A DNA stretch of 64,000 nucleotides from Nitrosomonadales bacterium. Its GTDB lineage: Bacteria; Pseudomonadota; Gammaproteobacteria; Burkholderiales; SG8-39. Made by a program: the position numbers and the translations under genes. Position 1 is the stretch's first letter. Each line of letters begins with the position of its first letter. The DNA lies in assembly GCA_005240145.1 (NCBI GenBank), contig SBAS01000036.1:49188-113187 (forward strand). The letters run 5' to 3'. The notes below the pieces were generated by a model that saw only the letters and a program-made list of their open reading frames with translations, was not told where the DNA came from and did not search any database. Shown here piece after piece: positions 10,468 through 21,613 of the stretch.

Positions 10468-12225
10468 ATGATGCGCTACCGATCCATGCACGATCCCGGC
10501 AAACTCGAAGCGGTGCTGCGGTATCACGAGCGAACCAAGCACCACTTCAACCGCTACGCCCGCGCGCTCGGCACCCTGGATTGGGCGAACCAGCCCGATC
10601 CGTTCCGCCGCTTTGCAGGCGCGCCGCTGGCGCACCTGCCGATCCTCGGCCCGGACGAAGAGCCGCGCTCGCCTGCGTATGAGCACCTGTATCGCGCCGG
10701 CGCGGTGCCGAGCGCGCCGGTAACGCTGCGTACGCTCTCGCGGCTGTTCGAGTACGCGCTCGCGCTCTCGGCCTGGAAGCAATCGGGCGGCGCGCGCTGG
10801 GCGCTGCGCAGCAATCCTTCGAGCGGGAACCTCCATCCCACCGAGGGCTACCTGCTGATTGGCGCGCTCCCCGGTCTTGCCGACGCGCCGGGCCTATACC
10901 ACTACGCGCCGAAGGAGCACGCACTCGAACGACGCGCGGACTGCCCCGCCGGGTGGTTCGCCCAGCTGATGCGCGAGTTCCCTCCGAATGCCTTTCTGAT
11001 CGGGTTGTCCTCCATCCACTGGCGCGAGGCCTGGAAGTACGGCGAGCGCGCCTTCCGCTATTGTCAGCATGACGCGGGACACGCCATCGGCACGGTTCGG
11101 ATTGCCGCCGCGACGCTGGGATGGAGCGCGGTGGTGCTGCACGGCCTCGCGGACGAGACCATCGAGGAGTTGCTGGGGCTCGACCGGTCCGATGACTTCG
11201 CGGGCGCCGAGCGCGAGCATCCGGATCTCGTCATGCTCGTCTGGCCGAGCGAGCCTCCGGCGGAGTCGCGCTCGGGGGCGGAAAACGGGTTCCCGCTCTC
11301 CTTCGAGCCGTCGCTCGCGCGCGAGCTGGCAAAGCACCGCTGGTACGGCAGCGCCAACCGGCTCAGCCGCGACGATCCGGTTCCCTGGGAGATCATCGAC
11401 GAGGTAGCAGGCGCATCACGCAAACCGGACAGCGAACGGCCCCGGCTCAAGCTGCTTGGCCCCTCCGCGGCGCGACACGACTCCGCGCCTCCCGCAGATG
11501 AGCCGTCGGCCGGCCGGATCATCCATCAGCGGCGAAGTCTCCTCGCCTGCGATGGCAGTACCTCTATTGCGGCCGAGTGCTTCTACCAGATGCTTGCGCG
11601 GGTGATGCCCCATCGGGAAATGGAAGTGATCCGCCGCCCCATGCCCTGGGACGCCATTCCCTGGGATCCGACGATCCACCTGGGCTTATTCGTGCATCGC
11701 GTTGCGGGTCTCGAGCCGGGGCTGTATGTGCTCGCGCGTGACCCGGACAAAATCGAAACGCTGAAACGGGCCATGCATGCACGCTTCGCCTGGTCCCTGC
11801 CGCCGGGTTGCCCGCAGGATCTTCCTCTGTACCTGCTGGAAGCGGGCGATGCGCGGCAGCTCGCGGCGCAAGTGAGTTGCAATCAGGACATCGCGGGTGA
11901 CGGGGCCTTTTCCCTCGGGATGATCGCCGAGTATCAGCAGGCCCTCTTTACGCACGGGCCCTGGTTCTATCGGCGGCTGTTCTGGGAAACGGGGCTGATC
12001 GGGCAGGTGCTTTACCTGGAGGCCGAAGCGGCCGGCATCCGCGCGACCGGCATCGGGTGTTTCTTCGACGACCCGGTGCACCAGGTGTTCGGCTTCCAGG
12101 ATCTCTCCTTCCAGTCGCTCTATCACTTCACGGTCGGCGGCCCAGTGGACGATCCACGCCTCACCACGCTTCCGCCTTACGGCGCGCACGTCGGGGGCGA
12201 GCAGCGCGATATGGATCTGCGCTGA
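10468..12225 (+). CDS. SagB/ThcOx-type protein with two nitroreductase-like domains
   Basis: YHERTKHHFNRYARALGTLDWANQPDPFRRFAGAP...LRSNPSSGNLHPTEGYLL...YCQHDAGHAIGTVRIAAATLGW; second copy ...YRRLFWETGLIGQVLYLEAEAAGIRATGIGCFFDD. Confidence 0.82.
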   Translation: MMRYRSMHDPGKLEAVLRYHERTKHHFNRYARALGTLDWANQPDPFRRFAGAPLAHLPILGPDEEPRSPAYEHLYRAGAVPSAPVTLRTLSRLFEYALALSAWKQSGGARWALRSNPSSGNLHPTEGYLLIGALPGLADAPGLYHYAPKEHALERRADCPAGWFAQLMREFPPNAFLIGLSSIHWREAWKYGERAFRYCQHDAGHAIGTVRIAAATLGWSAVVLHGLADETIEELLGLDRSDDFAGAEREHPDLVMLVWPSEPPAESRSGAENGFPLSFEPSLARELAKHRWYGSANRLSRDDPVPWEIIDEVAGASRKPDSERPRLKLLGPSAARHDSAPPADEPSAGRIIHQRRSLLACDGSTSIAAECFYQMLARVMPHREMEVIRRPMPWDAIPWDPTIHLGLFVHRVAGLEPGLYVLARDPDKIETLKRAMHARFAWSLPPGCPQDLPLYLLEAGDARQLAAQVSCNQDIAGDGAFSLGMIAEYQQALFTHGPWFYRRLFWETGLIGQVLYLEAEAAGIRATGIGCFFDDPVHQVFGFQDLSFQSLYHFTVGGPVDDPRLTTLPPYGAHVGGEQRDMDLR

Positions 12226-12356
12226 CACAGGAGTGAAGGGATAACTACGACGCGTGCATGGACATATTCATCCGCAAACTCTGTTTCGGCTGACGCGTTG
12301 CTATACTCGACCAATGGGTCGCCGCGCCTGCGGCGGCCGTCTCGTGGAGTATCCTC

Positions 12357-12632
12357 ATGACGCGCATGGTCAAGTGCATCAAGCTCGGGCGCGAGGCCGA
12401 GGCGCTCGATTTCCCGCCTTATCCCGGCGCGCTAGGCAAGCGCATCTTCGAGAACGTGTCGAAGGAAGCGTGGCGGCAATGGCTCGAGCACCAGAAGATG
12501 CTGGTGAACGAGAACCGGCTCAATCTCGCCGACAAGAAGGCGCGCGACTACCTCGCCCAGCAGATGGAGAACCATTTCTTCGGCAGCGGGGCCGAAGTTG
12601 CCTCCGGCTACGTCCCGCCGCAACAGAAGTAG
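12357..12632 (+). CDS. yggX: Iron-trafficking/oxidative damage protection protein YggX
   Basis: [76 protein letters not shown]. Confidence 0.95.
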   Translation: MTRMVKCIKLGREAEALDFPPYPGALGKRIFENVSKEAWRQWLEHQKMLVNENRLNLADKKARDYLAQQMENHFFGSGAEVASGYVPPQQK

Positions 12633-12634
12633 AC

Positions 12635-13036
12635 ATGGACGGCGATACACCGCAACCGAGCGAAATCAAGCTGCACCAGAAGTCCCGCGTGCTTGAAATT
12701 TCGTTTGCGGACGGCAGCCGGTTCGAGCTGAGTTACGAACTGCTGCGCGTGTATTCGCCTTCCGCCGAAGTGCGCGGCCACGGTCCGGGCCAGGAGGTAC
12801 TGCAAGTCGGCAAGCGCGACGTGGCGATCACGGCACTCGAGCCGAGCGGCAGCTACGCGGTGACGCCTGCGTTCTCCGACGGGCACAGCACCGGCATCTA
12901 TTCCTGGGACTACCTGTACTGGCTGGGCCAGAACCGCGATTCACTGTGGCAGCAATACCTCGAACGCCTGGAAAAGGCTGGAGCAAGCCGCGAGCCGGGT
13001 CCCGCGCCCTTCGAGCCACGGCCAAAATCAAAATAG
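12635..13036 (+). CDS. DUF971 domain protein (gamma-butyrobetaine hydroxylase-like N-terminal domain)
   Basis: IKLHQKSRVLEISFADGSRFELSYELLRVYSPSAEVRGHGPGQ...GIYSWDYLYWLG. Confidence 0.9.
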   Translation: MDGDTPQPSEIKLHQKSRVLEISFADGSRFELSYELLRVYSPSAEVRGHGPGQEVLQVGKRDVAITALEPSGSYAVTPAFSDGHSTGIYSWDYLYWLGQNRDSLWQQYLERLEKAGASREPGPAPFEPRPKSK

Positions 13037-14433
13037 CCGACTCCTTCAAGGTCGTCCTCATCAATCCTTATGAGTTGGGGCGGCAACCGTTTGCCCTGGC
13101 GCAGCCCGCCGCCTGGCTGAAGCGCGAGGGCTTCGCGGTAAGCTGTCTCGATCTTTCGCTCGAGAAACTCGACCCCGAAGTGCTCGAGGATGCGAGCCTG
13201 GTGGCTCTCTATGTCGGGATGCATACCGCGACCCGCATCGCGGTGCAGGCCCTGCCGCGCGTCAAACAACTCGCCCCGAAGGCCCATCTGTGCGTCTACG
13301 GACTCTATGCCCCGATGAACGAGGTGCTGCTGCGCAGCCTAGGCGTGGACAGCGTGCTGGGCGGAGAGGTGGAGCAGGCGATGCTTTCCCTGTGCCAGAG
13401 ACTCAGGATCAATGGCAGACCGATCACCCGGAGCGAGCCGGTGATCAGCTTGGGCCGAATTCCGTTCGAGGTGCCGGACCGCAGCGGTCTGCCCAAGCTC
13501 GCGCGCTACGCCCACCTGGTGCTGCCGGACGGTTCCACCCGTGTCGCCGGGTTTGCCGAGGGCAGCCGCGGCTGCAAACACCTGTGCCGGCACTGCCCGG
13601 TGGTTCCGGTGTACCAGGGAAAGTTCCGTATCGTCCCGGCAGACGTGGTGATGGAAGACATCCGGCAGCAGGTTGAGGAGGGGGCCGGCCATATTTCCTT
13701 CGGCGACCCGGACTTCTTCAACGGGCCCACCCACGGCATGAGGCTCGCGCGCGCCTTGCATGAAGCATTTCCCCGCGTCACCTTCGATGCCACCATCAAG
13801 ATCCAGCACCTCATCGATCACGCAGATCTGCTGCCTGAACTGCGGCGCAGCGGCTGCCTGTTCATCACTTCCGCGGTGGAAGCCGTGGATGACGACGTCC
13901 TGCGCTTGCTCGACAAGAACCACACCAGCCGGGACTTCGACCGGGCCGTGGCGCTCACTCGCGAAGCCGGCATTGCGCTTGCCCCGACCTTCGTCGCCTT
14001 CACCCCCTGGACGACACTGGAAGGCACCCTCGCGTTGCTCGAGCGGCTCGTGGAACTGCGACTCGTGGAGAGCGTGCCGCCGGTGCAGCTCACCATCCGG
14101 CTGCTCGTGCCCGAGGGCTCCTATCTTCTGCAACTGCCCGGCTTCAGGGAAAAACTGATGGCCTTCGATCCCGAACTTTTGGGTTATCCGTGGGCCCACA
14201 TCGATCCCCGGGTGGATCGCCTGCAGCGGGAGCTGCAGGCCTTGGTGGCTCGATCGGAGAAGGAGAATCTTCCGCGCCGCGAAGTATTCGCTGCGATCTG
14301 GCGCATGGCCCACGAGGCGGCAGGGCGACCCGTGCCAAAACTCGCGGATATCCTGGGTTCTTCGATCCCCCGTTTGTCGGAACCGTGGTACTGCTGCGCA
14401 GAGCCCACCGATCAGCAACTTCAATCTTTCTGA
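12946..14433 (+). CDS. Radical SAM protein with C-terminal Cys-Cys (CCAEP) tail
   Basis: GSRGCKHLCRHCPVVP (CX3CX2C), N-terminal Rossmann/B12-binding-like domain VVLINPYELGRQPFALAQPAAWL, C-terminus SEPWYCCAEPTDQQLQSF; start uncertain (GTG 12946 overlaps DUF971). Confidence 0.85.
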   Translation: MAAIPRTPGKGWSKPRAGSRALRATAKIKIADSFKVVLINPYELGRQPFALAQPAAWLKREGFAVSCLDLSLEKLDPEVLEDASLVALYVGMHTATRIAVQALPRVKQLAPKAHLCVYGLYAPMNEVLLRSLGVDSVLGGEVEQAMLSLCQRLRINGRPITRSEPVISLGRIPFEVPDRSGLPKLARYAHLVLPDGSTRVAGFAEGSRGCKHLCRHCPVVPVYQGKFRIVPADVVMEDIRQQVEEGAGHISFGDPDFFNGPTHGMRLARALHEAFPRVTFDATIKIQHLIDHADLLPELRRSGCLFITSAVEAVDDDVLRLLDKNHTSRDFDRAVALTREAGIALAPTFVAFTPWTTLEGTLALLERLVELRLVESVPPVQLTIRLLVPEGSYLLQLPGFREKLMAFDPELLGYPWAHIDPRVDRLQRELQALVARSEKENLPRREVFAAIWRMAHEAAGRPVPKLADILGSSIPRLSEPWYCCAEPTDQQLQSF

Positions 14434-14445
14434 TATTGCCGATCC

Positions 14446-15705
14446 TTGAAACGCGTCCTGCTGCTCCTGCCCACCACCGGCTACCGCAACCAGGATTTTC
14501 TCGCGGCCGCCGAAAAACTCGGCGTGCAGATTGTCGCTGCCGCGAACTACTGCCATCAACTGGCGCCGTCGTGGGGTCTGGCTCCGATCATGGCGCTGCA
14601 TTTCGACCGGCCGGAGCAGGCGGCCGACACCGCGGTGCGGGAAATCGGCGGCAATCTCGATGCCGTGCTGGCGGTCGACGATTCGGGCGTCGAGCTCGCG
14701 GCGCTGCTTGCAGAACGTCTCGGCCTGCCGGGAAATCCCGCCCACGCGGTGCGCAGGGTGCGCGACAAGCTGGCGTTCCGCCGGCTGCTCCGGGAACGGG
14801 ATTTCCTGTGTCCAGGATTCCATCACCTGCCGACGGACGACGACCCACGGACACTGTTGGCGGAGTTGAAGTTTCCCGTGGTGGTCAAGGCGCGGCGTCT
14901 GTCGGGGAGCCGCGGCGTGATTCGTGCCAATGATTCCGCAGAGCTGGCGAGGGCCGTGCACTGGGTGCGGGCGATCCAGGCACGCGCCGACCGGGACGCC
15001 CGGGCACTGGGCCTCATCATCGAGGACTTCATTCCTGGGCGGGAGCTTGCCCTGGAAGGGACTTTGGATCGGGGCGAACTCACTACGCTCGCTCTGTTCG
15101 ACAAGCCCGATCCCCTTGACGGGCCCTATTTCGAGGAAACGCTGTACGTCACGCCATCCCGGCTGCCGGAAGCGCTTCAGAACCGCATTCATGCGGACGT
15201 CGGCCGAGTCTGCCGCGTGGCCGGGCTCGCGATCGGGCCGGTTCACGCCGAGGTGCGGGTCAACGACCAAGGCATCTGGATCCTGGAAATCGCGGCGCGC
15301 TCGATCGGGGGTTTATGCGGGCGCGTCCTCACCCATTCGCTGGGCATGAGCCTGGAGGAATTGATATTGCGCCAGGTGGTGTCGGAACCGTACGCCCCCG
15401 TCGGCGCGGGCGACGCCGCGGGAGTCATGATGATCCCGATCCCGCGACGCGGCATTTACCATGGGCTCGAAGGCTTGGCCGCCGCACAGTCGACGGCTGG
15501 GGTTACCGGGGTGAGCATGACGGCGGAGCCCGGCCAGATCGTCGCACCGCCGCCCGACGGAGCGAGCTACCTGGGATTCATCTTCTCCCGGGCGGCGAGC
15601 CCGGCGGCGGCGGAAGCGGCGCTGCGCAGCGCCCATCGTGAGTTGCGCTTCGATATCCGCGCCGAGTATCCGGCGGCGCGAGCGCCGGTCGCCGAGAGCA
15701 CATGA
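14446..15705 (+). CDS. ATP-grasp domain ligase
   Basis: FPVVVKARRLSGSRGVIRAND...LIIEDFIPGRELALEGTLDRGEL...VHAEVRVNDQGIWILEIAARSIGGLCGRVL; TTG start. Confidence 0.87.
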   Translation: MKRVLLLLPTTGYRNQDFLAAAEKLGVQIVAAANYCHQLAPSWGLAPIMALHFDRPEQAADTAVREIGGNLDAVLAVDDSGVELAALLAERLGLPGNPAHAVRRVRDKLAFRRLLRERDFLCPGFHHLPTDDDPRTLLAELKFPVVVKARRLSGSRGVIRANDSAELARAVHWVRAIQARADRDARALGLIIEDFIPGRELALEGTLDRGELTTLALFDKPDPLDGPYFEETLYVTPSRLPEALQNRIHADVGRVCRVAGLAIGPVHAEVRVNDQGIWILEIAARSIGGLCGRVLTHSLGMSLEELILRQVVSEPYAPVGAGDAAGVMMIPIPRRGIYHGLEGLAAAQSTAGVTGVSMTAEPGQIVAPPPDGASYLGFIFSRAASPAAAEAALRSAHRELRFDIRAEYPAARAPVAEST

Positions 15706-15741
15706 AACTGAATTGCACCAGGACCGGTCTACAGGAGTAAG

Positions 15742-16086
15742 GTGAAAACCATGCGAGCTTATTTACAGATCTCCGGCCTCGTCTTCGGCGTGGTTGCGCT
15801 GCTGCACGTTGCCAGGTTGCTGCTGGGCTGGCCGGCCCAAATAGCCGGCTGGGACGTGCCGGTCTGGCTCTCATGGCTGGCGTTTGCGGCGGCGGGGGTG
15901 CTTTCGTTCTGGGCGTTTCGCCCTGTCGGCCAGGCACGGCCGGCAGTGCATTGGCGCAAGACGCCGGGAACAAGGGATAAGGATCAACACGGCGGCATGG
16001 ACGTACGAAATGGATTTGCGGGCAGTGTCGGCAACACGCCGCTCATTCGCCACGCCAGGCAGTGCGCGGAAACCGGATGCTGGTAG
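15742..16086 (+). CDS. Small membrane protein (2-3 TM) with in-frame C-terminal cysteine synthase fragment
   Basis: MRAYLQISGLVFGVVALLHVARLLLGWPAQIAGWDVPVWLSWLAFAAAGVLSFWAFRPVG then ...HGGMDVRNGFAGSVGNTPLIRHARQCAETGCW*. Confidence 0.65.
   Translation: MKTMRAYLQISGLVFGVVALLHVARLLLGWPAQIAGWDVPVWLSWLAFAAAGVLSFWAFRPVGQARPAVHWRKTPGTRDKDQHGGMDVRNGFAGSVGNTPLIRHARQCAETGCW
15997..16086 (+). pseudogene. 5' fragment of a cysteine synthase A gene
   Basis: MDVRNGFAGSVGNTPLIRHARQCAETGC matches the N-terminus of proteobacterial cysteine synthases (MDVRNGFxGxxGNTPLIRL...TGCEI); stops after 29 aa. Confidence 0.75.
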
Positions 16087-16099
16087 ACCGCAAGCCGCG

Positions 16100-18172
<2,073 letters not shown>

Positions 18173-18174
18173 TC

Positions 18175-18660
18175 ATGCCGTCGTTCGACATTGTTTCGCA
18201 GGTCGATCGCCAGGAGGTGAAGAACGCGGTCGAGCAGGTCAACAAGGAAGTCAGCAACCGTTTCGATTTCAAGGGCTCCGATGCCCGCGTCGAAATGGCC
18301 GAACTGGTGTTGACCGTATTTGCCGACGACGAATTCAAGCTGGGCCAGGTGCTGGACGTGCTGCGCGGCCGCATGACCAAGCGTAACATCGACATCCGCA
18401 GCCTCGAGCTCGGCACGGTGGAGAAAATTTCCGGCGACAAGGTGAAGCGGCCGGTGACCGTCAAGGTCGGAGTGCCGCAGGAAAAGGGCAAGGAAATCCA
18501 GAAACTGCTGAAGGAGGCAAAGCTCAAGGTCGCCGCCTCCATCCAGGGCGACGCGGTGCGCATCTCGGGGGCGAAAAAGGATGACCTGCAGGCCGCCATC
18601 CAGCTCGTGCGCAAGTCGGTCGCCGACCTGCCGCTGCAGTTCATCAACTTCCGCGACTAA
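18175..18660 (+). CDS. yajQ: YajQ-family nucleotide-binding protein
   Basis: [40 protein letters not shown]...[10 protein letters not shown]. Confidence 0.96.
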   Translation: MPSFDIVSQVDRQEVKNAVEQVNKEVSNRFDFKGSDARVEMAELVLTVFADDEFKLGQVLDVLRGRMTKRNIDIRSLELGTVEKISGDKVKRPVTVKVGVPQEKGKEIQKLLKEAKLKVAASIQGDAVRISGAKKDDLQAAIQLVRKSVADLPLQFINFRD

Positions 18661-18663
18661 GCA

Positions 18664-18686
18664 AAAACAGGGACAGTCCACGTTTT
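18664..18686. repeat. REP-like imperfect palindrome / possible bidirectional terminator
   Basis: AAAACAGGGAC-A-GTCCACGTTTT, 9/11 arm match, between convergent stops. Confidence 0.6.
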
Positions 18687-18687
18687 C

Positions 18688-19395
18688 TTATTTACTGAGC
18701 CCTTGGCTCCAGCGGTCGTAAATCCGGTCCGCCGTCTTGTGCAGCGCCGCCACGCGCGCCGCCAGGTTCTTCTCGATTTTCGCCGGCGCCTGCACGCCCG
18801 GACTCGCTGCCGCGGCGCGGATCTCGTCGGCGCCGCCCTCGCACCAGTTGCGCACGAGCTCTTCGGTCATCTCGACGTGGCACTGCAGACCCAGGTGCTT
18901 GCCGGTGGCGAAGCCCTGGTTGGCGCAGTGCGCGTTGGTGAGCACGCGGGTCGCGCCCGGCGGGATGCTGAAGGTCTCGCCGTGCCAGTGGAAGGACTCG
19001 AACGCGCTGAGCGGCGCGAACCACTCGCGCGCGACGTTGTTGTCGGCCACAGCCACCTCGCCCCAGCCGATCTCCTTGACGCGCGCGCGCGTCACTTCTC
19101 CTCCCAGCGCCTTTGACATCAGCTGGCCGCCCAGGCAATGGCCGAGCAAGGGCACGTCCTTGCGCACCGCCTCGCGCACCAGTTCCAGCAGCGGCTTGAC
19201 CCAGGGCAGGTCGTCATTGACGCTCATCGCCCCGCCCATGAAGGCGAGGCCCGAGAAGCGGCGCGCGTCCTTGGGCACGGCGCGGCCTTCGTCCAGCGCG
19301 AACAGTTTCCAGGGAATCGCCCGCCGCTCGAGGTAGGTGGCAAAATACGCCGGACCTTCACCGCGGGCGTGCCTGAAGATGGCGACCGGTTTCAT
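18688..19395 (-). CDS. Class I (type 1) glutamine amidotransferase-like protein
   Basis: LLGHCLGGQLMSKALGGEV...ESFHWHGETFSIPPGATRVLTN...GLQCHVEMT. Confidence 0.9.
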   Translation of the reverse strand: MKPVAIFRHARGEGPAYFATYLERRAIPWKLFALDEGRAVPKDARRFSGLAFMGGAMSVNDDLPWVKPLLELVREAVRKDVPLLGHCLGGQLMSKALGGEVTRARVKEIGWGEVAVADNNVAREWFAPLSAFESFHWHGETFSIPPGATRVLTNAHCANQGFATGKHLGLQCHVEMTEELVRNWCEGGADEIRAAAASPGVQAPAKIEKNLAARVAALHKTADRIYDRWSQGLSK

Positions 19396-20050
19396 GAGAC
19401 TGAATTCTATTGCGGTTCTTGCCCTGCTGAGCGCACTGCCGGGAGTGCTGGCGAGCCTTCCGGCGCGGGCGGCGGATGTCTCTCTGATCGGCACTTTCGG
19501 CTCCACCGCCGCGATCCTGTCGATCAACGGCGGCGCGCCGAAGACCGTGAAGGTCGGTCAAAACCACGGCGGCGTGACGCTCATCGCGGTCGAGAACGAT
19601 CGCGCGACGATAGACATGGAAGGCAAGCGCCGCGTTCTGGTGCGCGGCCAGACCTACAGCACGAGCGGCTCGGCCTCCGGGGCGCAGAGCGTAACCCTTT
19701 CGGTCGGGGCGGGCGGCCACTTCACGGCCGACGGCCAGATCAATGGCGGCGCGATCCGGTTCCTCGTCGATACAGGGGCCACTTCAATCGCGCTGCCGGC
19801 GAGCGACGCCAACCGGCTGCGCATCGACTACCGCAACGGCCGGCGCGGCACCGCGCAGACGGCCGGCGGACCGACGCCCACTTTCCTGGTGACGCTGGAC
19901 ACGGTCCGTATCGGCGGCATCGAGCTGCAGAACGTCGAGGCCATCGTCATCGAGCAGGGCCTGCCGATCGCGCTATTGGGCAACAGCTTCCTCAACCGCA
20001 TGGAAATGCGGCGCGAGGGCCAGACCATGACGCTCACGCGCCGCTTCTAG
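19394..20050 (+). CDS. Retroviral-type aspartic protease (TIGR02281-like, clan AA), exported
   Basis: GAIRFLVDTGATSIALPASDANRL...[20 protein letters not shown]. Confidence 0.87.
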   Translation: MRLNSIAVLALLSALPGVLASLPARAADVSLIGTFGSTAAILSINGGAPKTVKVGQNHGGVTLIAVENDRATIDMEGKRRVLVRGQTYSTSGSASGAQSVTLSVGAGGHFTADGQINGGAIRFLVDTGATSIALPASDANRLRIDYRNGRRGTAQTAGGPTPTFLVTLDTVRIGGIELQNVEAIVIEQGLPIALLGNSFLNRMEMRREGQTMTLTRRF

Positions 20051-20792
20051 GGACCAGGGGAACGAAGCGTACCGGCAGTATCGCCTTCTGCGTGGCTCTG
20101 CCTTCGAGGTCTTTCGTTATCAACAGCAACTCCTGCGTCTGGCCGGACGCACCGACGGGAATCACCATCTTCCCGCCGGGCTTCAGTTGCGCCAGCAGCG
20201 CTGCAGGGACCCTGGGCGCGGCCGCGGTAACCACGATGGCGTCGAACGGCGCCTTCTCCGGCCAGCCCTGGTAGCCATCCCCGATCCTGACCTCGATGTT
20301 CCGGTATCCGAGCTGCTTGAGCTTCTCTTCTGCTTCCTTTCCAAGCGAAGAGATTATTTCAATCGTACAAACTCTGGAAACGACCTCTGCCAGCATCGCG
20401 GCCTGGTAACCGGAGCCGGTGCCGATTTCGAGCACGACGTGGTGCGGCTGCGGCGCGATGAGGTCGGTCGACAGGGCGACGATATAGGGCTGCGAGATGG
20501 TCTGCCCCTGCCCGATCGGCAGCGGGTGGTTGCGGTAGGCAAGTCCCTGCTGAGCTGCGGGCACGAGCCGGTGGCGCTCGACCTTGCCGAGGGCCGCGCG
20601 CACCGGCGGCGACATGGCTGCGAGCCCGGTGAGGCCGCGGGTCTCGGCGTACATCGCCTCGACCTCGAGCACCATGCGCTCGCGTTGCGCCGCGAAGTCC
20701 TGCGCCAGGGTTTCTCGCTCAAAAGAAACGCCAGGAAAAGACGAGCTAGGAGGCCCGTTTTCCCCTCTCACCAGCGCGCTTGTCGCGCTCAA
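20034..20792 (-). CDS. pcm: Protein-L-isoaspartate O-methyltransferase
   Basis: [18 protein letters not shown]...[39 protein letters not shown]; start uncertain. Confidence 0.92.
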   Translation of the reverse strand: MSATSALVRGENGPPSSSFPGVSFERETLAQDFAAQRERMVLEVEAMYAETRGLTGLAAMSPPVRAALGKVERHRLVPAAQQGLAYRNHPLPIGQGQTISQPYIVALSTDLIAPQPHHVVLEIGTGSGYQAAMLAEVVSRVCTIEIISSLGKEAEEKLKQLGYRNIEVRIGDGYQGWPEKAPFDAIVVTAAAPRVPAALLAQLKPGGKMVIPVGASGQTQELLLITKDLEGRATQKAILPVRFVPLVPRSGA

Positions 20793-21588
20793 TCAGGGCG
20801 TAGGCGGAATGGTTGTGGATCGACTCGAAGTTCTCCGATTCCACCGTGTAGGCGGTGATGCGCTCGTCCAGGTTGAGCACCGCGGCGACGTCGCGCACCA
20901 TATCCTCGACGAACTTCGGGTTGTCGTAGGCGCGTTCGGTGACGAACTTCTCGTCCGGTCGCTTGAGCAGGCCGTAGAGTTCGCTCGAGGCCTCCTTCTC
21001 GATCAGGTCCACGATCTCCTCGATCCAGACGAAGTCGCTGGTCTTCGCGGTCACCGTGACGTGCGAGCGCTGGTTGTGCGCGCCGTAATCCGAGATCTTC
21101 TTCGAACAGGGGCACAGGCTCGTCACCGGCACCAGCACCTTCATGGCGAAGTGTTGCTGGCCTTCCTTGATCTCGCCGATGAACGTGACCTCGTAGTCCA
21201 TCAGGCTCGTGACGCCCGAAACCGGCGCCTTTTTCTCGATGAAGTAAGGAAAGCTCATTTCGATGCGGCCTTCCACCGCTTCCAGGCGCTTGACCATCTG
21301 CTTCAGCATCACCTTGAAGCTCTCGACCGTGAGCTCGCGTTCCTGCGCCGAGAGGATCTCGACGAAGCGCGACATATGCGTGCCCTTGAACTGGTGCGGC
21401 AGGCCAACGTACATGTTGAACATCGCGATGGTGTGCTGCACGCCGGGGGAGGTGCGTTCCGCGGCGGGCCTCTCCATCACGCGGATCGGGTGGCGGATGG
21501 CTTTGACGCCGACCTGGTCGATCGCGAGCTTGCGCGAATCGGCGTCGCTCTGTACATCCGGAATGCTATGAGGGTCTTTGGCGTTCAT
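20746..21588 (-). CDS. folE2: GTP cyclohydrolase FolE2
   Basis: [29 protein letters not shown]...[25 protein letters not shown]. Confidence 0.95.
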   Translation of the reverse strand: MNAKDPHSIPDVQSDADSRKLAIDQVGVKAIRHPIRVMERPAAERTSPGVQHTIAMFNMYVGLPHQFKGTHMSRFVEILSAQERELTVESFKVMLKQMVKRLEAVEGRIEMSFPYFIEKKAPVSGVTSLMDYEVTFIGEIKEGQQHFAMKVLVPVTSLCPCSKKISDYGAHNQRSHVTVTAKTSDFVWIEEIVDLIEKEASSELYGLLKRPDEKFVTERAYDNPKFVEDMVRDVAAVLNLDERITAYTVESENFESIHNHSAYALIERDKRAGERGKRAS

Positions 21589-21613
21589 GCCGCCATTATA
21601 ACTCCCGACTTAA

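Noticed and set aside
14395-14430. Selenocysteine (UGA) in the rSAM tail
   Set aside because: The tail codons are TGC TGC (Cys-Cys); no in-frame TGA, so this is the Cys form.
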